Positions 1 through 14,710 of a stretch of 64,000 nt of DNA are shown here, in pieces. The stretch is from Methylobacterium dankookense. GTDB lineage: Bacteria; Pseudomonadota; Alphaproteobacteria; Rhizobiales; Beijerinckiaceae. The DNA lies in NCBI RefSeq assembly GCF_902141855.1, contig NZ_CABFVH010000020.1, positions 38,198-102,197 on the forward strand, given 5' to 3'. A program made the position numbers and the translations under genes. The notes beneath the pieces are model-generated. The model saw nothing but the letters and a program-made list of their open reading frames with translations. It did no database searches and was not told where the DNA came from. The stretch's first letter is position 1. The number at the start of each line of letters is the position of its first letter.

Positions 1-478
1 GGAGGCGGTGCAGCGCATCGAGCACCTCTACAAGCCCTATCACCGCGCCCTGCGCGCCCTGATCCAGCGCACGTCCCGCAGTTTCGGCCAGTGCTTCCTG
101 ATCGACTGCCACTCAATGCCTTCGTCGAGCCTCGGCCGCGAGGCGGACCCGAAGGCCGACATCGTGCTCGGCGACCGCTTCGGCACCGCCTGCGCGCCGG
201 ACCTGATCGAGCGGTTCGAGGCGGCGTTCCGGACCCGCGGCTTCGCGGTGGTGCGCAACAAGCCCTATGCCGGCGGCTTCATCACCGAGCATTACGGCGA
301 GCCGAATCTCGGCCGCCACGCGCTCCAGATCGAGATCAACCGCGCCCTCTACATGAACGAGGCGAGCCTCGCCGTGACGAGCGGGTTCGACGCGCTGGTC
401 GAGGCGCTGAGCTGGGTGGTCGCCACGGTGGCGGAGAGCTACGCCGATCCGATCCCGCGCAGCATCGCGGCGGAGTAG
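1..478 (+). CDS. N-formylglutamate amidohydrolase family protein (5' end cut by window)
   Basis: This is the C-terminal ~158 residues of an N-formylglutamate amidohydrolase-family protein (Zn-dependent; hydrolyses N-formyl-L-glutamate to formate and glutamate in histidine breakdown, though many paralogues have other N-formyl substrates). The frame is open to the window edge and the GTG at position 8 is internal, so the start lies upstream. Family signatures are the metal/active-site segment DCHSMPS, the block DIVLGDRFGT, and the C-terminal NKPYAGGFITEHYG followed by LQIEINRALYMNE. The stop is TAG. It converges with galU and the small RNA on the other strand. No other hut gene is visible, so a histidine-degradation role cannot be confirmed from this window. 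Confidence 0.88.
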   Translation, partial: EAVQRIEHLYKPYHRALRALIQRTSRSFGQCFLIDCHSMPSSSLGREADPKADIVLGDRFGTACAPDLIERFEAAFRTRGFAVVRNKPYAGGFITEHYGEPNLGRHALQIEINRALYMNEASLAVTSGFDALVEALSWVVATVAESYADPIPRSIAAE

Positions 479-510
479 CAGCGGTTCGGAGCGGAAGCCG
501 TTGGCCCAAG

Positions 511-538
511 AAAAAAGGCCACTCCCGAAGGAGCGGCC
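511..538 (-). terminator. Rho-independent terminator with UUCG tetraloop
   Basis: On the minus strand, stem GGCCGCTCC / GGAGTGGCC (one G-U pair) closes a TTCG tetraloop and is followed directly by six T residues (AAAAAA at 511-516 on the plus strand). It ends the candidate small RNA and also lies ~180 bp downstream of the galU stop codon. Confidence 0.9.
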
Positions 539-602
539 CGAAGTCTAGGGAGGAAACGCCCAAGAAGGGCTGCGTGACCGCGACGCCATCGCGATCCCGC
601 AA
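511..602 (-). ncRNA. Candidate trans-acting small RNA, suhB/MmgR (alpha-r8) type
   Basis: On the minus strand a promoter-like pair, TTGCAT (630-635) and TACTTT (608-613) with a 16-nt spacer, precedes a ~90-nt segment with the layout of a trans-acting sRNA. It has a stem CGCGA/TCGCG (579-593), a stem GCCC/GGGC (558-570), an unpaired TTTCCTCCC (complement of 548-556) and a strong terminator. TTTCCTCCC is complementary to a Shine-Dalgarno sequence. The arrangement resembles, from memory, the suhB/MmgR family of alphaproteobacterial sRNAs, whose tail also has a CUCC motif just before a UUCG terminator. There is no credible ORF through it: minus-strand ORFs here run into the terminator. The family assignment is inference; the presence of a short transcript with a terminator is better supported. 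Alternatively it could simply be the 3' UTR of galU. Confidence 0.6.
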
Positions 603-720
603 TGCACAAAGTAAAGTGCGCCGCACAAAATGCAAGGGCGGATCGTCGAGCTTGCATGCATTCGCTGCATGAGACGACGGCGCCGCTTGCAGGAGCCTGC
701 TCAGCGGCGGCGCCGGGCCA

Positions 721-1590
721 TCACGCACCGTTCAGCAAACGCGCGATCTCGGCCTTCAGCGGCTCGGCGAGGTCCGGGCGCTCGAGCGCGTAGGCGAGGT
801 TGGCGGTGAGGAAGCCGATCTTCGAGCCGGTATCGTAGGTCCGCCCCTCGTAGTGCATGCCGAAGAACTTCTGCTCGGCCATGAGCTTGATCATCGCGTC
901 GGTCAGCTGGATCTCGCCGCCGGCGCCGGTCTCGCCCTTCTCGAGGATGGTGAAGATCTCGGGCTGGAGGATGTAGCGGCCGGAGATGATGTAATTCGAC
1001 GGCGCGGTGCCCTGCTTCGGCTTCTCGACCATGCCGGTGATCTCGAAGGTCTGGCCGAAGGTCTTGCCGACGCTGACGATGCCGTACTGGTGCGTCTCCT
1101 CCGGCTTGACCTCCTCGGTGGCAATGACGTTGCCGCCGTGCCGCTCGTAGGCCGCGAGCATCTGCTGCATGCAGCCCCGGCTCAGCATGTCCGGCAGGAG
1201 GACGGCGAAGGGCTCGTCGCCGACGATCTCGCGCGCGCACCAGACGGCGTGGCCGAGGCCGAGGGGCGCCTGCTGACGGGTGAAGCTGGTCTGTCCGGCC
1301 TTCGGCAGGTCCTTCTTCAGCTCCTCGTAGGCGGCCTGCTTGCCGCGCTCCTGAAGGGTGCGGTCGAGTTCGTAGGCGATGTCGAAATGATCCTCGATCA
1401 CCGCCTTCCCGCGGCCGGTGACGAAGATGAAGTGCTCGATCCCCGCCTCGCGCGCCTCGTCGACCACGTGCTGGACCACGGGGCGGTCCACGACCGTCAG
1501 CATCTCCTTCGGCACGGCCTTCGTGGCCGGCAGGAAGCGGGTACCGAGACCCGCCACGGGGAGGACGGCCTTGCGGATGGGTTTCATCAT
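721..1590 (-). CDS. galU: UTP--glucose-1-phosphate uridylyltransferase
   Basis: A cytoplasmic enzyme of 289 residues that makes UDP-glucose from UTP and glucose-1-phosphate, feeding exopolysaccharide, lipopolysaccharide sugar and UDP-galactose synthesis. The N-terminal nucleotide-binding signature [19 protein letters not shown] is followed by VPKEML, and the later motifs EKP and GRYIL are in place, at the usual length for bacterial GalU. It is transcribed divergently from galE across a 185-bp gap, so the two UDP-sugar genes may share a control region. The start ATG (complement of 1588-1590) is chosen because the typical N-terminus [14 protein letters not shown] begins there. Confidence 0.96.
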   Translation of the reverse strand: MMKPIRKAVLPVAGLGTRFLPATKAVPKEMLTVVDRPVVQHVVDEAREAGIEHFIFVTGRGKAVIEDHFDIAYELDRTLQERGKQAAYEELKKDLPKAGQTSFTRQQAPLGLGHAVWCAREIVGDEPFAVLLPDMLSRGCMQQMLAAYERHGGNVIATEEVKPEETHQYGIVSVGKTFGQTFEITGMVEKPKQGTAPSNYIISGRYILQPEIFTILEKGETGAGGEIQLTDAMIKLMAEQKFFGMHYEGRTYDTGSKIGFLTANLAYALERPDLAEPLKAEIARLLNGA

Positions 1591-1775
1591 GCGAACCTAG
1601 TCGAGGAGGGATGTGGCCCGGTGACGGACTGTTCAGCGGTTGAGAGATAGCACGGCTTGGTGAACAGCAAGGATGCGGAACAACCCTGACGGGCTTCTTC
1701 CGTGAAAAAACCGTAGCCATAATCGGTCGGGCATCGCCGTCGCATCGATGCCGCAGGCAAGTGGGGGGCTTGAGG

Positions 1776-2765
1776 ATGTCGGTTCTGGTGACGGGAGGCG
1801 CCGGCTATATCGGCAGCCATATGGTCCTGGCCCTGCAGGATGCCGGGCAACAGGCGGTCGTGCTCGACGATCTCTCGACCGGCTTCGACTGGCTGCTGCC
1901 TCCGGAGATGAAGCTCGTCCTCGGCGACGTCGCGGACGAGGCGCTGGTCGCGAAGACCATCCGCGAGAACGGCTGTGACGCCCTGGCCCATTTCGCTGCC
2001 CGCATCGTCGTGCCGGATTCCGTGGCCGATCCGCTCGGCTACTACCTCGCCAACACCGTGAAGACGCGCGCCCTCATCGAGGCGGCGGTGAAGGCCGGCG
2101 TGAAGCACGTGATCTTCTCCTCGACCGCGGCCGTCTACGGCGAGCCCGCGACCGTGCCGGTGCCGGAGGATCTGGAGACCAACCCAATCAACCCCTACGG
2201 CCGCTCGAAGCTGATGAGCGAGTGGATGATCCAGGACGCGGCGCGCGCCCACGGCTTCACCTACGTCATCCTGCGGTACTTCAACGTGGCCGGCGCCGAC
2301 CCGCGCGGCCGCTCCGGCCAGTCGACGCCGAACGCCACGCACCTGATCAAGGTCGCGACCCAGGCGGCGCTCGGCCAGCGCAGTCATCTCGACGTCTACG
2401 GCACCGATTACCCGACGCCGGACGGCTCCTGCCTGCGCGACTACATCCAGGTCAGCGACCTCGCCGAGGCGCACCGCGTCGCCCTCGACCATCTCCGCTC
2501 CGGCGGCGAGAGCCTGACCCTGAACTGCGGCTACGGCCGCGGCTACTCGGTGCTGGAGGTGGTCGACGTGGTGAAGCGCGTCTCGGGCCGCGACTTCGAG
2601 GTGCGCCTGAGCCCGCGCCGCGCGGGCGATCCGGCCCGGATCGTGGCCGGCGCCGACCGCATCCGCGAGCGTCTTGGCTGGACCCCGCGCTACGACGACC
2701 TGGAGGGAATCGTGCGCCAAGCCCTGGACTGGGAGGCGGCGCTCGCCCGGCGCAACCGGCACTGA
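1776..2765 (+). CDS. galE: UDP-glucose 4-epimerase
   Basis: A 329-residue NAD-dependent extended short-chain dehydrogenase that interconverts UDP-glucose and UDP-galactose. The Rossmann motif VTGGAGYIGSH is at the N-terminus, the catalytic Ser lies in FSSTAAVYGEP and the YxxxK dyad in NPYGRSK. The ATG at 1776 is preferred over the in-frame GTG at 1761 because the Rossmann strand starts immediately after it and GAGG precedes it. A promoter-like TTCTTC (1695-1700) - 17 nt - CATAAT (1718-1723) lies upstream, a weak match. The next gene starts one base after the stop, so the lytic transglycosylase is probably co-transcribed. The pairing with galU supports a role in surface polysaccharide precursor supply. 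Confidence 0.95.
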   Translation: MSVLVTGGAGYIGSHMVLALQDAGQQAVVLDDLSTGFDWLLPPEMKLVLGDVADEALVAKTIRENGCDALAHFAARIVVPDSVADPLGYYLANTVKTRALIEAAVKAGVKHVIFSSTAAVYGEPATVPVPEDLETNPINPYGRSKLMSEWMIQDAARAHGFTYVILRYFNVAGADPRGRSGQSTPNATHLIKVATQAALGQRSHLDVYGTDYPTPDGSCLRDYIQVSDLAEAHRVALDHLRSGGESLTLNCGYGRGYSVLEVVDVVKRVSGRDFEVRLSPRRAGDPARIVAGADRIRERLGWTPRYDDLEGIVRQALDWEAALARRNRH

Positions 2766-2766
2766 G

Positions 2767-3975
2767 ATGCGCCCGCTCGTCGCGCTGGCCGTCGTCTTAG
2801 CCGCCCTCGCCGGGCCGGTCGGCCCCGCCGCCGCCCAGTCGGCGCCGAAAGCCGCGCCCTCGTCCGAGTTCGCCCGCTTCGTCGCCGCGCTCCGTCCCGA
2901 GGCGGAGGCGCGCGGCGTGTCGCGCGCGACTTTTGACGCGGCCTTCGCCGGTGTGACCGGACCGGACCCGGACATCCTCGCCAGGACGAAGCGGCAGGGC
3001 GAGTTCGGCCGGCCGGTCTGGGAATACCTCGTCGGCGCTGTCTCGGCGGGCCGGATCGCGCGCGGCCAGGCCCGCGGCAAGGCGCTCGCGGCGACGCTCT
3101 CCGCGATCGAGGCGCGTTATCGGGTGCCCGCACCGGTCCTGCTCGCCTTCTGGGGCGTCGAATCCGATTTCGGCGCGAGCGGGGGCAGCGTCCCGACGAT
3201 CCGCGCTCTCGCGACCCTGGCCCAGGCCCGGCACCGCGGCGACCTCTTCCGCGGGGAACTGCTCGCCGCGCTCCAGATCCTCCAGCGCGGCGACATCACG
3301 CCGGATCGGATGAAGGGGAGCTGGGCCGGTGCCATGGGCCAGGTCCAGTTCCTCCCCTCGACCTTCCTGAAACACGCCGTCGATTTCGACGGAGACGGGC
3401 ATCGCGACATCTGGCGCAGCGACGCCGACGCGCTCGCCTCGATCGCCGCTTACCTGGCGGATCTCGGCTGGAAGCCGGAGCTGTCCTGGGGCTACGCGGT
3501 GACGCTTCCCGACGGCTTCGACCTGACGCGCTACGCGGGCGATCTGTCCGACTTCGCGCGCCGCGGCGTGCGGCGCCTCGATGGCGGTGCCCTCCCCGCC
3601 TCGGGCGCGGCGAGCCTGTTCCTGCCCGGCGGGCTCGGCGCTCCGGCCTTCCTCATCACCGAGAATTTCGAGGTGATCCGCGCCTACAACACCTCCGATT
3701 CCTACGCTCTCGCGGTTGGACACCTCGCCGACCGCCTCGCCGGTGGACCGGCGCTCGCCGCACCCTGGCCGAGCGCCGCGGCGCGCCTCGATTCTGCGGG
3801 CCTGCGCGCGCTCCAGGAGGGGCTGAAGGCGGAGGGTCTCTATGCCGGCGATGTCGACGGCCGCGCCGGGCCGAAGCTGCGCGAATCGGTGCGGCGCTAC
3901 CAGATCCGCGAGAATCTCCCCGCCGACGGCTACGCCACGCCCGCCCTCCTCGCGCGGCTCACCGGTCGGCCGTGA
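2767..3975 (+). CDS. Lytic murein transglycosylase (MltB-like, GH103) with peptidoglycan-binding domain
   Basis: A 402-residue exported enzyme that cleaves the MurNAc-GlcNAc bond of peptidoglycan with formation of 1,6-anhydro-MurNAc. The signal peptide ends near AAAQ (residue 24). The SLT_2/MltB domain (~35-325) carries the catalytic Glu132 in GVESDFG and the substrate-groove motif GAMGQVQFLPST. A C-terminal PG_binding_1 domain (~345-400) has GLYAGDVDGRAG. The ATG at 2767 starts one base after the galE stop and gives a clean signal peptide; the longer upstream frame lies inside galE. No lipobox cysteine is seen, so it is probably periplasmic and soluble rather than a lipoprotein like E. coli MltB. 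Confidence 0.92.
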   Translation: MRPLVALAVVLAALAGPVGPAAAQSAPKAAPSSEFARFVAALRPEAEARGVSRATFDAAFAGVTGPDPDILARTKRQGEFGRPVWEYLVGAVSAGRIARGQARGKALAATLSAIEARYRVPAPVLLAFWGVESDFGASGGSVPTIRALATLAQARHRGDLFRGELLAALQILQRGDITPDRMKGSWAGAMGQVQFLPSTFLKHAVDFDGDGHRDIWRSDADALASIAAYLADLGWKPELSWGYAVTLPDGFDLTRYAGDLSDFARRGVRRLDGGALPASGAASLFLPGGLGAPAFLITENFEVIRAYNTSDSYALAVGHLADRLAGGPALAAPWPSAAARLDSAGLRALQEGLKAEGLYAGDVDGRAGPKLRESVRRYQIRENLPADGYATPALLARLTGRP

Positions 3976-4052
3976 CCCTTCGGTCGTCCGGGACCTTTAG
4001 CCGCCCTAGTTTCCTTCCTATGATCGCCGCGGCTCGCGCGAAGGATGGTTCG

Positions 4053-5447
4053 ATGACGCTGGCGAAGCTTGCCTCGGTCCGTAGGTCCCTGCCTGCCCTC
4101 GCCTGCGCCGTGCTCGCCCTGTTCGCCGTCCCTGAGCCGGCCCGCGCCCAATGGGGCGACAGCTACGACCAGCCGCAGGATTACGGCTATCGGCGCCGGT
4201 CGCGCGACGCCTATTACCGCGACGACGGCTATCGCCAGCCGCAGCCGCGCCGCTACGCGCCGCCCCAGGAGGCGCCGCGGCAATTCTACTGGCCGTGGGA
4301 GGACCGGCCGCAGCAGGCCGCACCGCAGCCCCAGCAGAACTATCGGCGGCCCCGGCCCAAGCCGCCCGTCGGCACCGCGGACGGCGCGCGAGAGAGCCAT
4401 CGCCCCGCCGTGAAGCGGCGGGTGCAGCCGCCGCCCGCGACCGAGGCTCCGAAGCCCGCGATCGCCAAGACCGAGCCGAGCGTGCGCATCGCGATCTTCG
4501 GCGACTCGCTGGCCGACCACCTGAGCCGCGGCCTCGACGATGTGTTCGAGGACAATGCGGATGTGGCCGTGATCGACCGCGCCAAGGGCGATAGCGGCCT
4601 CGTCCGCCGGGACGTGGTGGACTGGGCCAAGGCCGCCGAGGACTATCTCAAGGGGAACAAGGTCTCCTACGCCGTGGTGCTGCTCGGCGTGAACGACCGC
4701 CAGCCGATCCGCGAGGGCGACCAGAGCTACGAGGCGCTGAGCGACCGCTGGCGTGAGATCTACCGGGCTCGCGTCGAGGCGCTGGCGAAGGTCTTCCAGG
4801 ACCAGAAGGTGCCGCTGATCTGGGTCGGAACGCCGCCGGTGCGCAGCGAGAGCCTGACCAAGGACCTCGCCGCCATCAACGACATCGTGCGCGAGGCCGT
4901 GCAGAAGGCCGGGGGCACCTTCGTCGATGCGTGGCCCGGCTTCGTGGACGACCGCAACCGCTTCGCGATGACAGGACCCGATCTGGAGGGGCAGGCGGCG
5001 AAGCTGCGGACGGCGGACGGGGTGCACTTCACCCGGGCGGGCGCGCGCAAGCTCGCCCATTTCGCCGATGTCGAGCTGAAGCGGATGATGGGGAGCGCGG
5101 CCCCCGCCACGCCTGAGGCGCCTGCCACCGCCGTCGCGCCGACCCAGGCGCCCGGCCTCGACGGCAGCCCGCCGAAGCTCGACGACGTCGCCGCGATCGA
5201 CCGGCAGATCACCGCGATGCTGCCGAGCCTGCCCGAGCCGCCCGGCATCCCGGCGCTTCCAGTCAAGCCGGCAGCCGGGCCGGTGGTCCCGCTCGGCCGG
5301 GCCGAGATCTCGCCCGGCGGCACCCTTACGAGCGGACGTCAGCCGGACGGTGACACCTCGGGCAATGTCGAGCGCACCCTGCAACGTGGCGGCGCGCCCC
5401 TGCCGCAGCCCGGGCGCGCCGACGATTTCCGCTGGCCGCCGGGCTGA
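4053..5447 (+). CDS. DUF459 SGNH/GDSL-type hydrolase, exported
   Basis: A 464-residue protein with a signal peptide ending near ARAQ (residue ~33), then a Tyr/Arg/Pro/Gln-rich low-complexity segment (~35-130), an SGNH-hydrolase domain (~145-345) of the DUF459 type, and a Pro/Ala-rich tail. Block I is IFGDSLADHL (Ser ~150), block III GVNDRQ (~211) and block V DGVHF (~322), so the Ser-Asp-His catalytic residues are present. The ATG at 4053 is preceded by AGGATGG and gives the signal peptide; the upstream in-frame ATG overlaps the previous gene. Members of this family are linked to esterase or O-acyl removal from cell-surface polymers, but the substrate is unknown. It follows a lytic transglycosylase in the same direction, suggesting cell-wall work. 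Confidence 0.85.
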   Translation: MTLAKLASVRRSLPALACAVLALFAVPEPARAQWGDSYDQPQDYGYRRRSRDAYYRDDGYRQPQPRRYAPPQEAPRQFYWPWEDRPQQAAPQPQQNYRRPRPKPPVGTADGARESHRPAVKRRVQPPPATEAPKPAIAKTEPSVRIAIFGDSLADHLSRGLDDVFEDNADVAVIDRAKGDSGLVRRDVVDWAKAAEDYLKGNKVSYAVVLLGVNDRQPIREGDQSYEALSDRWREIYRARVEALAKVFQDQKVPLIWVGTPPVRSESLTKDLAAINDIVREAVQKAGGTFVDAWPGFVDDRNRFAMTGPDLEGQAAKLRTADGVHFTRAGARKLAHFADVELKRMMGSAAPATPEAPATAVAPTQAPGLDGSPPKLDDVAAIDRQITAMLPSLPEPPGIPALPVKPAAGPVVPLGRAEISPGGTLTSGRQPDGDTSGNVERTLQRGGAPLPQPGRADDFRWPPG

Positions 5448-5456
5448 GCCGTCGCC

Positions 5457-6890
<1,434 letters not shown>

Positions 6891-6993
6891 CGATCAGCCC
6901 CTGGGCTGGCGCGTCCCGTGACGGCGCTGCCCGCGTCTTCCGTTATCGTGAGAGCGTGACCGGGCGGCGAACCGCCCGGCCTGACGGCGGCTT

Positions 6994-11694
<4,701 letters not shown>

Positions 11695-12299
11695 GCCCGA
11701 CTCTTTCCTCACGTTCACCACGACCACCTGCGCCGCCACGCCCGGCATCCGAGCATGTTTCGTGCCCGTTCATCCATGGATGCCGGGCTGTCAATTCATC
11801 TCGTCGGGTGAGGCCGGGTCTTCCCCAAGGGGAAGCGCCCGCCGCCCGCGGGCTCGCCGCCGGCCCTTGAAGTCAGCCGGCGCGGGCCTGGACCGCCGCT
11901 CCGGCGATCGACGTCCGCCGTTTCTTCGACGCCGCCGCGCGCATCGGGCGAGATCCCTGCCTTGAGAACGGGCTGCCGGTCCGGCCGCCCCGCTGACGTA
12001 AATGGGACAGGCGTACTGTCCTAATGCTGGAAAGTGACAGATTTCAGGGGTTCCAGCAAGAGGTGTTCCGCGTCCGCTTGCGCCGCGGGCCGGTCACCGC
12101 CATGGCGGCGCATCCGCGCCCCCGCCAAGTCCCCGCAATCTCGCCCGAATCGTGCCGTCTAACCGCTCACGCCGAGCACAAGCGGCATGCGGGCAATGAA
12201 CCTGCCGGCGCGGTTCCGGACCAGCGTATCGGGCTCCGGGGCCGCGCCTCCGCCAGCCGGCAGCGCGAGCATCAGCGGACGGGACACCTCGGGACACGC
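11695..12299. other. Intergenic region between divergent gltB and a secreted-protein gene
   Basis: These ~600 bp contain no gene I can recognise. The gltB promoter should lie here; the only notable motif is TTGACA on the minus strand at 11789-11794 with no good -10. A 12-bp palindrome CATCCATGGATG lies at 11771-11782. An open frame continues upstream of the next gene from 12024, but its composition shows no protein-like pattern before the signal peptide. Confidence 0.5.
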
Positions 12300-13328
12300 A
12301 TGAACCTCGGGACACGCTTGGATACCGGCCTGCAGGCGAGCGGGCGAATCGCGCGCGGGACCGCGACCGGGGCGCAGCCGCGCCCGCGGCGCCTCCGGAT
12401 GATGGCGGCCGTCGCCCTCCTGGCGGGCCTCGCCCAGATCGGCCTCGCGCAGCAGGGCGCCCTGGCCCAGGCCGTCTTCGAGGACGACATCCTGCCGCCC
12501 CGTGCCGTGGCCTGGCGGCTCGCCGACCGCGGCTTCACCGGAATCGGCCGGCCGCGCTTCGACGGGCGCGCCTACGTGGTCGAGGCATTCGGCCCCAATG
12601 GCGCGCGCCTGCGCCTCTTCGTCGACCCCGAGGACGGCGAGATCCTGTCGCGCCAGCGGCTCGACGCGCCGGTCGAGGTGGTCCGCCCGCGCCCGGCCGC
12701 GCCGGGCTACGGCTGGACCGAGGAGGACGAGATGCGCGGCCCCGGCCGCGTCGCCGAGCGCCTCGTGCCCCCCGCCGACATCCCGGGCGCCGGGCGCAGC
12801 GGCGTCTATCCGCCGCGCGGCATCGCCCCGGCCCCCGCGCCGGTCCCGGCTGTCCCGGAGCCCGGCCGCCGCGAGCCTGCGCCCGCCGCCGCCAACCCCG
12901 CGGGCAATCCCTACGGGGTGAACCCCGATTCCGGCCGGACCGCGCCCGCGCCGCGCAAGGTCGCCCGCGTGGCGCCCGCCCCCGACCTGCGACCGGTCGA
13001 GGCCAAGCCCGCCCTCCGCAACGCCCCGGAGGCGCCGAAGCCCGCCGCGGCGCGGAAAGCCCCGGTGGATGCCAAGGCCGATGCGCCCAAGGCCGACGCG
13101 CCCAAGGCCGACGCGCCGAAGGCGCCTGAGGCGGTCAAGCCCGCCGAGGCGAAGCTCCCGGAGGCGAAGCAGACCGAGGCGAAGCCCGTGGAAACGAAGG
13201 CCGCCGAAGCGAAGCCGGCCGCGCAGGAATGGAAGGACCCGCCCGAGGGAAGGCGCAACGTCCGCGTCATCGGCGGCGCCACCGTCGTGCCCGGCACCGT
13301 CGAGAAGGACGGGGCCGCGGCGCAGTAG
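12300..13328 (+). CDS. Exported hypothetical protein with PepSY-like segment and Pro/Ala/Lys-rich tail
   Basis: A protein of 342 residues if started at ATG 12300; a start at ATG 12399 would also leave a signal sequence (MMAAVALLAG...), ending near GALAQ. After the signal peptide, ~60 residues (WRLADRGFTGIGRPRFDGRA, then a segment ending FVDPEDGEILSRQ) resemble a PepSY-type fold: a helix, then strands carrying the DP..G.I motif. The rest is disordered: Pro-rich, then Ala/Lys/Glu-rich, with three tandem 15-bp units encoding KADAP (13077-13121). No enzyme motif is seen. Similar small periplasmic proteins are common in Hyphomicrobiales, but no function is established. The Shine-Dalgarno sequence is weak for both starts. 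Confidence 0.65.
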   Translation: MNLGTRLDTGLQASGRIARGTATGAQPRPRRLRMMAAVALLAGLAQIGLAQQGALAQAVFEDDILPPRAVAWRLADRGFTGIGRPRFDGRAYVVEAFGPNGARLRLFVDPEDGEILSRQRLDAPVEVVRPRPAAPGYGWTEEDEMRGPGRVAERLVPPADIPGAGRSGVYPPRGIAPAPAPVPAVPEPGRREPAPAAANPAGNPYGVNPDSGRTAPAPRKVARVAPAPDLRPVEAKPALRNAPEAPKPAAARKAPVDAKADAPKADAPKADAPKAPEAVKPAEAKLPEAKQTEAKPVETKAAEAKPAAQEWKDPPEGRRNVRVIGGATVVPGTVEKDGAAAQ

Positions 13329-13372
13329 TTCGGCGAGGCCTGTTCAGGTGCGAGCGGGCCTCTCCTCCCCAC

Positions 13373-13437
13373 AGATCTCGGGCTTGCCCGAGATCTATCC
13401 TTGCCCATCCAGATCGGGCAGGCCCGATCTGGATGGG
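13373..13437. repeat. Composite palindromic repeat, copy 1 (two inverted repeats)
   Basis: There are two perfect inverted repeats in tandem: AGATCTCGGG/CCCGAGATCT (13373-13396, loop CTTG) and a 16-bp arm CCCATCCAGATCGGGC/GCCCGATCTGGATGGG (13404-13437, loop AG). The same two-part design with the cores ATCTCGGGCYTG and TCGGGCAGGCCCGA recurs at 41,501-41,595, so this is a dispersed element of the REP/MITE-like type. It sits in the convergent gap between the secreted-protein gene and fdhD, and could form strong hairpins in either transcript. Confidence 0.8.
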
Positions 13438-13449
13438 GAGGAGCCGGAG

Positions 13450-13541
13450 GTGGGGGTGGCGCAGGATCGGGCGTCACGGTGCCTCCTGAGCCACCCCCAC
13501 CCCTGACCCCTCCCCGCAAGGGGGAGGGGAAGCCCGATCCT
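13450..13541. repeat. Further inverted repeats downstream of the composite repeat
   Basis: GTGGGGGTGGC (13450-13460) pairs with GCCACCCCCAC (13490-13500), and CCCCTCCCC (13507-13515) pairs with GGGGAGGGG (13521-13529). CAGGATCGGGC near 13462 is also complementary to GCCCGATCCTG near 13532, forming nested structure. There is no coding potential. The segment probably belongs to the same repeat cluster and may act as a bidirectional transcript end, although no T-run follows either stem. Confidence 0.6.
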
Positions 13542-13567
13542 GAAAGGTCGGGTGCCGAAATACGGCC

Positions 13568-14410
13568 TCAGGCGCTCAGGCGCTCCCCGCCGCAGAAGCT
13601 CGTCAGCGTGTCGGAGCGGGCGATGGCGCAGAGCGTCATGCCGTGCATGCGCGCCCGGGCCAGGGCGAGGGAGGTCGGCGCCGAGATCGCGACGATCACC
13701 GCCGCGCCGAGGCGGGCCGTCTTCTCCACCATCTCGAACGAGCAGCGGCTGGTGATCACCGCGAAGCCGGAGGCCGGGTCGCGGCCCTCGCGGATCAGAG
13801 CGCCGATCAGCTTGTCGAGGGCGTTGTGGCGGCCGACATCCTCGCGCGCCGCAAGGAGGGTGCCGTCGAGATCCGCCCAGGCGGCGGCGTGCACCGCCCG
13901 GGTCTCGCGGTTGAGCGCCTGGGCGTCCGATAGGGCCGCGAGCGCGCGCTCGATGGCGCGGAGCGAGACGCGCAGGTCCGGCGCGCCGCGGGTCTCGGCG
14001 GTGGGCAGGGCGGCGAGGTCGTCGATGCCGCAGACCCCGCAGCCGGTGCGGCCGCTGATCGCGCGCTTGCGGGCGAGGTGCTCGCGCAGGCGGCCCGGCA
14101 CGAGGTCGATCAGCACCCGCAGGCCCTCCTCCGCCTCCTCGACGGCGACGCCGCGGATCTCGTCGGCGGATTCGACGATGCCCTCGGTGAGGCTGAAGCC
14201 GTAGGCGAAGTCGGCGAGGTCGGCGGGCGTCGTCATCATCACGGCGTAGGGCACGCTGCCGTAGACGAGGTTCACCGGCATCTCGACGGCGAGTGCACGG
14301 GTCTCCTCTACCGGCGGCGCCTCGCTGTAGGCGAGGATCCGCGTCGGCACGCGGACGGAGGTCGGCGGAGCGTTCGAGAGGTCGGCGCTGTCGGGGTCGG
14401 TCGCGGGCAT
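13568..14410 (-). CDS. fdhD: Formate dehydrogenase accessory sulfurtransferase FdhD
   Basis: A 280-residue protein that transfers sulfur from the cysteine desulfurase to the molybdenum/tungsten cofactor of formate dehydrogenase, a step needed for activity. The essential cysteines lie in GCGVCGIDDL, and other family blocks are LTEGIV, EDVGRHNALDK and SRCSFEMVEK. The start at 14410 (MPATDPDS) is chosen because the upstream extension is basic low-complexity sequence with no similarity to FdhD. No formate dehydrogenase structural gene lies in the window. In a methylotroph, formate oxidation is the last energy-yielding step, so the next gene block (the terminal oxidase) is functionally adjacent, though probably by coincidence. 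Confidence 0.94.
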   Translation of the reverse strand: MPATDPDSADLSNAPPTSVRVPTRILAYSEAPPVEETRALAVEMPVNLVYGSVPYAVMMTTPADLADFAYGFSLTEGIVESADEIRGVAVEEAEEGLRVLIDLVPGRLREHLARKRAISGRTGCGVCGIDDLAALPTAETRGAPDLRVSLRAIERALAALSDAQALNRETRAVHAAAWADLDGTLLAAREDVGRHNALDKLIGALIREGRDPASGFAVITSRCSFEMVEKTARLGAAVIVAISAPTSLALARARMHGMTLCAIARSDTLTSFCGGERLSA

Positions 14411-14710
14411 CGGCTGCTGACGGGTTACCGGTCGGAACCCCGATATAGCAGCGGCGCGGCGATCATGCTCGCAGGGCCGCGGCGATGCGCCGCCGGGCCG
14501 TCGCTTTCCTGCCGCTTGCCGGCCCAGAAAGCGCATCATGCGACGCTTGTACGGTTGCGCCTTGCACGTCCATGTGATCTGACACCGCGATCGGAAAGCC
14601 CAGGCCTGACGGCCGGCCTTCCGCGGGGTCGATCGCGTCCGCAAAGCCCACGTCGATGGGTCGCGGGACGATCAGAATAACAGTCTCCAAGGGGAGCAGG
14701 CGAGAGACAC
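14411..14710. other. Intergenic region between divergent fdhD and ctaC
   Basis: A 300-bp gap that must hold the promoters of fdhD and the cytochrome oxidase operon. I see no confident -35/-10 pair, operator or riboswitch. AAGGGGAGCAGGCGAGAG just before 14711 supplies the ctaC ribosome binding site. Confidence 0.5.

Noticed and set aside
12024..12299. N-terminal extension of the secreted protein from position 12024
   Set aside because: It has no ribosome binding site and no protein-like pattern; it would bury the signal peptide inside the protein.
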